Shown: positions 60,277 to 64,000 of the stretch, one piece after another
How the letters are laid out: every line of letters starts with the position of its first letter
Numbering within the stretch: position 1 is the first letter of the stretch
Origin: Echinometra lucunter
Lineage: Eukaryota > Echinodermata > Echinoidea > Camarodonta > Echinometridae
DNA: 64,000 nucleotides
Direction: 5' to 3'
NCBI GenBank assembly: GCA_029962745.1
Contig: CM057158.1
Location: 12,618,776-12,682,775 of the forward strand
The notes under the pieces: model-generated
What the model saw: the letters and a program-made list of their open reading frames with translations, nothing else
The model's database searches: none
Told to the model about the DNA's origin: nothing
Made by a program: the position numbers and the translations under genes

Positions 60277-61188
60277 CTATCTTCCAGGTGGCCTCTGGGC
60301 CGATAGCAAGACAGAGTGCTTGGAAAATGTCTTTCCCCGATCAAACACGATCCGAGGAGTCCATATGGGGACCTCTCGGGTGGGATGACGGAACAAGGAG
60401 TCCTTGCTCCCTTCCGTCAAGAGCCAGTGATCTGCTGGGTGATCTCCAACCAGACATCTCAGCCGCTTACCGCTAGTAGGGGACATCTTGGCCCTTCTAG
60501 CGATGCAGGCTTCCTGAATGCATCTCAGCCGCTTAACACTAGTAGGGGGCAACACAGCCGTTCTAGCAGTGCAGGCTTTCTGGATGCAGGCAGTTTGGGA
60601 GCTGGCTCCACAGTACATGTGTATCTGTTCCCTACCGATGATGAGCTTGGGCTGTGCGATAGCGATATCAATACCGAATTTCTGTAGAAAATCTAGCCCA
60701 AGTATCATATCATCAACTAATGGGGCACAGAACACAGTCTCATCAAACCAGGTTTGACCTAGTTTGATGGGGACGGGGCCGACCTTCACTGCAGTAATCT
60801 TCTGATTTCGGCCCGCTGTCCGCAGAATGACATCTTTGAGGATAGATGGTGCTGGATCCAGGAGAGGAAGGAATTTGTCAGAGACTACAGTTACCTTAAC
60901 AGCGGTATCAACTACTGCTCTTAATTTTACACTACCAACTACAATAGGTACATAAAACATAGAGCTACTACTTACCTTACTGCTACAACTAATTATACTA
61001 CTTACCTTACTGACAATAACTTCCCCTACAGGATCCAATCCATTGGCATACCTTTCAAAAAGATCTGCAATGAATAAACACTCATCTTCCCAAATATCAA
61101 AAGAATTACATGTACTTACCTCACTCTCAAGGCTGTTATAAGTGGGTTGACCGACCGGAGCATCAGGCGGGTCATCAATATTTGACAT
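60277..61188 (-). CDS. LTR-retrotransposon retropepsin-like protein (303 aa)
   Basis: Residues of about 75-190 match a retroviral-type aspartic protease: FYVPIVVGSVKLRAVVDTAV (active-site strand), then VVSDKF, GRNQKITAVKVGPVPIKLG (flap region) and DDMILGLDFLQKFGIDI (the ILGxDFL C-terminal motif). The catalytic triplet reads D-T-A instead of D-T/S-G. The following region has two similar copies of a PPTS.KRLRC-containing segment, then a charged tail, and stops without entering an RT. It starts in the -1 frame relative to the coiled-coil extension of gag. Product of a transposable element, probably Gypsy-like. Whether it is still active is doubtful given the altered triplet. Confidence 0.75.
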   Translation of the reverse strand: MSNIDDPPDAPVGQPTYNSLESEVSTCNSFDIWEDECLFIADLFERYANGLDPVGEVIVSKVSSIISCSSKVSSSSMFYVPIVVGSVKLRAVVDTAVKVTVVSDKFLPLLDPAPSILKDVILRTAGRNQKITAVKVGPVPIKLGQTWFDETVFCAPLVDDMILGLDFLQKFGIDIAIAQPKLIIGREQIHMYCGASSQTACIQKACTARTAVLPPTSVKRLRCIQEACIARRAKMSPTSGKRLRCLVGDHPADHWLLTEGSKDSLFRHPTREVPIWTPRIVFDRGKTFSKHSVLLSAQRPPGR

Positions 61189-61410
61189 GCTTACTTGTTG
61201 GAGGCCTAATCCTTCCTGGATCGGAGATCGGCCTGGCTCTCCGATCCTTTGGAGTTTTCCTGGGCCTCTGCAAAAGAAAGGGAAGAGCTGGCCCGAGACT
61301 TTTTCTGGGCCTCGAGGGTCTTCAAGGTTTTAAGCACCTCTGCCAGGGTTGTGTCAATACTTTCAATGTTTTTCTTTAAATCACTTATTTCTGTTTTTAA
61401 GGCAGTGATA

Positions 61411-62418
61411 TCACTCCTTAGGCAACCTGTTTTTTAGACTATCAATGTCATTTTCAGTACTAAACTGAAACAGAGTTTTACTTTGTTCTTCGGTAGAAGT
61501 GGAACTTGTATTAACACATTGCCTGGCAGATGGTGGGGGCCGAACTTGTAAAACTTCTGGCTCCGCACCCTTGGAAGTGTTGTCAACACCCTGTTCATAC
61601 AGATAGGTCTGCTCTGTAAGAAGGGGGTGACGACGATGACGCTGCTGGCGAGCCGTTTGAAATTCGGCTAAAGCCTCTTCTGGGAACCTACCATAATCAA
61701 AACGACGATCCATTGCCGACATGATAAACATAAAATCCAAATTGCCCTGATCCAAAAGGTTGGAGTAGTACTCCAATGCTATCCCTTTAAGAGACCAGCA
61801 CAGGGCATCCCGGCAGGTAGGACCATTCCAGCCACACGAGGAAGCGTAAGAAGTGAATTTGTTCTTAAATGCCCTCCAGCTTGACTTGCCATCGAATGAG
61901 ATCCCTTCTGGAAGGGTAGGCGGAGAGTAGGAAGAAGATTGCTCAAAGGGATGATTTTGAGTAGGGTTAGGAAAGGATGGAGTTTGCTGTGGGCAAGGGG
62001 GGTACCACGGTTGGGAATCTAACCTCCCTGAGCCGAGCATCTGAGAAGACGGCTGTGAATGAGGGGGGTACTGTGGCTGAGAATCTCCCCTTCCTGTGTC
62101 GACCTTTCCAGAACCACGTTGCTGTAGGTGTCCCATGTCTTGGGGCCTTGATAGAGGGAACGGCCCCTGCAAAGGAGATGGAGTAGCTGGCACACCCACA
62201 TGTATTTTCGTTGGGACGCCCGGGTAAGGTGTAAAATCAACATAGTCAAGGAGCGCCACGGCTCCATCAAGGCGGGGACATTTCAAAAATAACTCCTTAT
62301 CTAAGTTCCCACAATATTCTCTCCAATCTAAAATTTGGGTTACTTTTGTTTCATTGCAAACCTTCAAAACTTCTGTCTCATCACAAAAATTAATTCTTAT
62401 TTTGTGAGAAAGAACCAT
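61411..62418 (-). CDS. LTR-retrotransposon gag-like protein (335 aa), frameshifted at its 3' end
   Basis: Pro/Gln-rich N-terminal half, then a gag-type capsid segment: ISFDGKSSWRAFKNKFTSYA, DALCWSLKGIALEYYSNLL and MSAMDRRFDYGRF. WxxFxxxFxxYA, the L.G.A..Y...L helix and the MxxRF pattern are typical of Gypsy-type gag. No CCHC knuckle seen. The frame stops soon after an A6 run (61429-61434). The neighbouring frame stays open for about 70 more codons and encodes a heptad-rich coiled coil (DITALKTEISDLKKNIESID), so a one-base change in the A-run appears to have split one longer protein. The protease frame follows. Confidence 0.75.
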   Translation of the reverse strand: MVLSHKIRINFCDETEVLKVCNETKVTQILDWREYCGNLDKELFLKCPRLDGAVALLDYVDFTPYPGVPTKIHVGVPATPSPLQGPFPLSRPQDMGHLQQRGSGKVDTGRGDSQPQYPPHSQPSSQMLGSGRLDSQPWYPPCPQQTPSFPNPTQNHPFEQSSSYSPPTLPEGISFDGKSSWRAFKNKFTSYASSCGWNGPTCRDALCWSLKGIALEYYSNLLDQGNLDFMFIMSAMDRRFDYGRFPEEALAEFQTARQQRHRRHPLLTEQTYLYEQGVDNTSKGAEPEVLQVRPPPSARQCVNTSSTSTEEQSKTLFQFSTENDIDSLKNRLPKE

Positions 62419-62869
62419 AGTCTTATTATATTAGTCACAGGGTTAGTTATGATGTACATGTAGGAGAGATTGCTCAATATCCAGGAAAATTGCCAATCTT
62501 AAATGAAGAAAAGCACAAATGGTCAATGAATGTTACTGATATTACCCTAAGTGAATCTAGACAGAATCTAGATACTAAATGGTCTTAAGTACAATAAGGA
62601 AAGTACAATATCAAAATGCCTAAGGTTACACTTAAATTTTCTTAATTTTCAGCTACTATTCACTCCCCTACAAAATTGAAAAGAGTGGGAGTTCAATCTG
62701 ACTGCAAATTACAGGCAGAAAGTTAATATAAATTCACTTTCTTAGTTTCTCATACTTAGTTACTAATGTTTCTTGTTTTCTTGCTGTTTCATGCTTGCTT
62801 ACTTTGTTAGTTTCATACTTAGTTTCCTACTTACTTAGTGTTTTTCTTTGATCTGACAATTTTCTGGCA

Positions 62870-63240
62870 GAAAATCAGTCAAAAATTCCTACACTTAATT
62901 TGATAAGTATAGGTAAAAAGTCAATCAAAAATTTACTTTCTACACTCAATTTGATTGACAAGTATAGAAAGTCATCAAAAATTCCTACACTTAATTTGAT
63001 AAAGTATAGGTAAAAAGTCAATCAAAAATTTACTTTCTACACTCAATTTCATTGACAAGTATAGAAAGTCAATCAAAAATTCCTACACTTAATTTGATAA
63101 GTATAGGTAAAAAGTCAACCAAAAATTTACTTTCTACACTCAATTTGATTGACAAGTATAGAAAGTCAATCAAAAGTTTTATTTTCTAAACTTGAATTGA
63201 TTGACAAGCATAGAAAGTCAATCAAAATTAAATTCTACAC
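62870..63240. repeat. Minisatellite, ~97-bp unit, about 3.5 copies
   Basis: Units contain AAAAAGTCAATCAAAAATTT, ACTTTCTACACTCAATTTGA, TTGACAAGTATAGAAAGTC and TTCCTACACTTAATTTGATA. Within a unit the halves are related, and TCAATTTGATTGA/TCAATCAAAA is partly palindromic. Upstream of gag in minus orientation, so possibly the 5' UTR of the LTR element. Confidence 0.85.
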
Positions 63241-64000
63241 TTAAATATGTACTCAGATAAATTTACAAAGTAAAGCTAGGCCTATGTAATTCTACACTTA
63301 AACAAGTACTGAAAAGTAGGACAAAATTACTACACTATAGTTACTTACTACAATATAATAATCACTAAAGTGTAATCCTTATCAAACCTACACTACACTT
63401 CCGATTTTCATCTTTCAGCAAAAATCTGAGCTGGCCCCTACCACCACAAATTAAATTTGAAATAGAAAATTTGAAGAATCAAGTTCAGCTTTAAATGTTA
63501 AGTTTACTAACCACGCCCACCTCATTCTAATTTTGAAAGGGCAGAATGGCAGCTCAATGAAAAATTTATCCTACCTATCCCTAATTACTACCTCAAATTT
63601 CACTTAAAATACGGCCAAAATTACAAAAATATCACTCTCAACAGGGTATTAAACTATGTATGCAATTATTAATTTGAAACTACAGCCGGGGATAAGACAA
63701 ATGTCGTCTGCTACGGCTTTATTTTAGTGGAAAATTTTTGCAAAAAATTTGGCCGAAATAAGCGGTTAAATTTCAAATATGAAAATGAAAATATCAACAG
63801 AGTCTCTAAAAATAAGTTTTACAATGATAAATAAGTATGGGATAACAGAATATTACGATATAGACTCTAAAAAGGGAAGTTGAAAAATCAGAAATTGCTA
63901 CAACACAGGAGTCTATGTAAACAAAATGGCGGATTTTTGCCTAATACACGTGTGTAATGTACAACACTCTACTCCCTACGCAAATTACAATTGCCGACTA
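63241..64000. other. Window end, no coding signal
   Basis: A/T-rich sequence with no recognised gene. Could hold the 5' leader and part of a 5' LTR of the minus-strand element, but I found no segment matching the candidate 3' LTR at 57.0-57.35 kb. Confidence 0.4.

Noticed and set aside
60288..60757. Plus-strand frames opposite the protease gene
   Set aside because: Shadow frames of the minus-strand gag-protease unit.
63425..63445. Possible primer-binding site (TGGTGGTAGGGGCC on the minus strand)
   Set aside because: Starts with TGG, but I could not match it to a tRNA 3' end and no 5' LTR boundary is visible beside it.

Overview
The window is nuclear DNA of a bilaterian animal. The genes have many introns with GT-AG boundaries, and there is no bacterial-style operon. 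The gene set (TP53INP, C19orf12, PEBP, URI1 and a BtpA-family protein) together with many small palindromic elements, long G/C homopolymers and tacatgta-rich intergenic DNA suggests an echinoderm, most likely a sea urchin. The species call is inference; the animal origin is secure.

Layout. 0-1.6 kb: back-to-back foldback repeats. 1.9-7.1 kb, plus strand: complete six-exon BtpA-family TIM-barrel gene (274 aa). 12.8-14.8 kb, minus strand: TP53INP homologue (237 aa, two coding exons), convergent with BtpA, with candidate 5' noncoding exons at 16.0 and 25.0 kb and a CRE-containing promoter region near 25.1 kb. 16-31 kb: no coding exon found; MITEs, minisatellites, a telomere-like tract, TA microsatellites, a 7SL-like SINE and a LINE scrap. 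31.1-34.8 kb, plus strand: C19orf12 homologue with two tandem alternative last exons. 43.2-45.6 kb, plus strand: PEBP1-type gene (181 aa), with a candidate leader exon at 40.0 kb and a 1.35-kb ACGTC-rich inverted element in the leader intron. 49.5-56.4 kb, minus strand: complete URI1 homologue rebuilt from seven phase-consistent exons (410 aa), convergent with PEBP. 57-64 kb, minus strand: LTR-retrotransposon-like unit with gag and protease reading frames, a candidate 3' LTR, a minisatellite and no visible pol.

The five cellular genes do not form one pathway. TP53INP acts in autophagy and stress transcription, C19orf12 at mitochondria/ER, URI1 in the R2TP/prefoldin-like RNA polymerase assembly machinery, PEBP in kinase and lipid signalling, and BtpA is of unknown function in animals. 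Their neighbourhood is informative. As I recall the human map, C19orf12 and URI1 flank CCNE1 at 19q12, and TP53INP1 sits beside CCNE2 at 8q22.1. This window therefore looks like part of the unduplicated ancestral block. The clearest molecular novelty is the phase-matched pair of alternative C-terminal exons in C19orf12, followed by the SRP-RNA-like SINE, the ACGTC-rich element and the gag-protease-only unit. All exon joins are read by eye from splice sites and reading phase; no transcript data were available.
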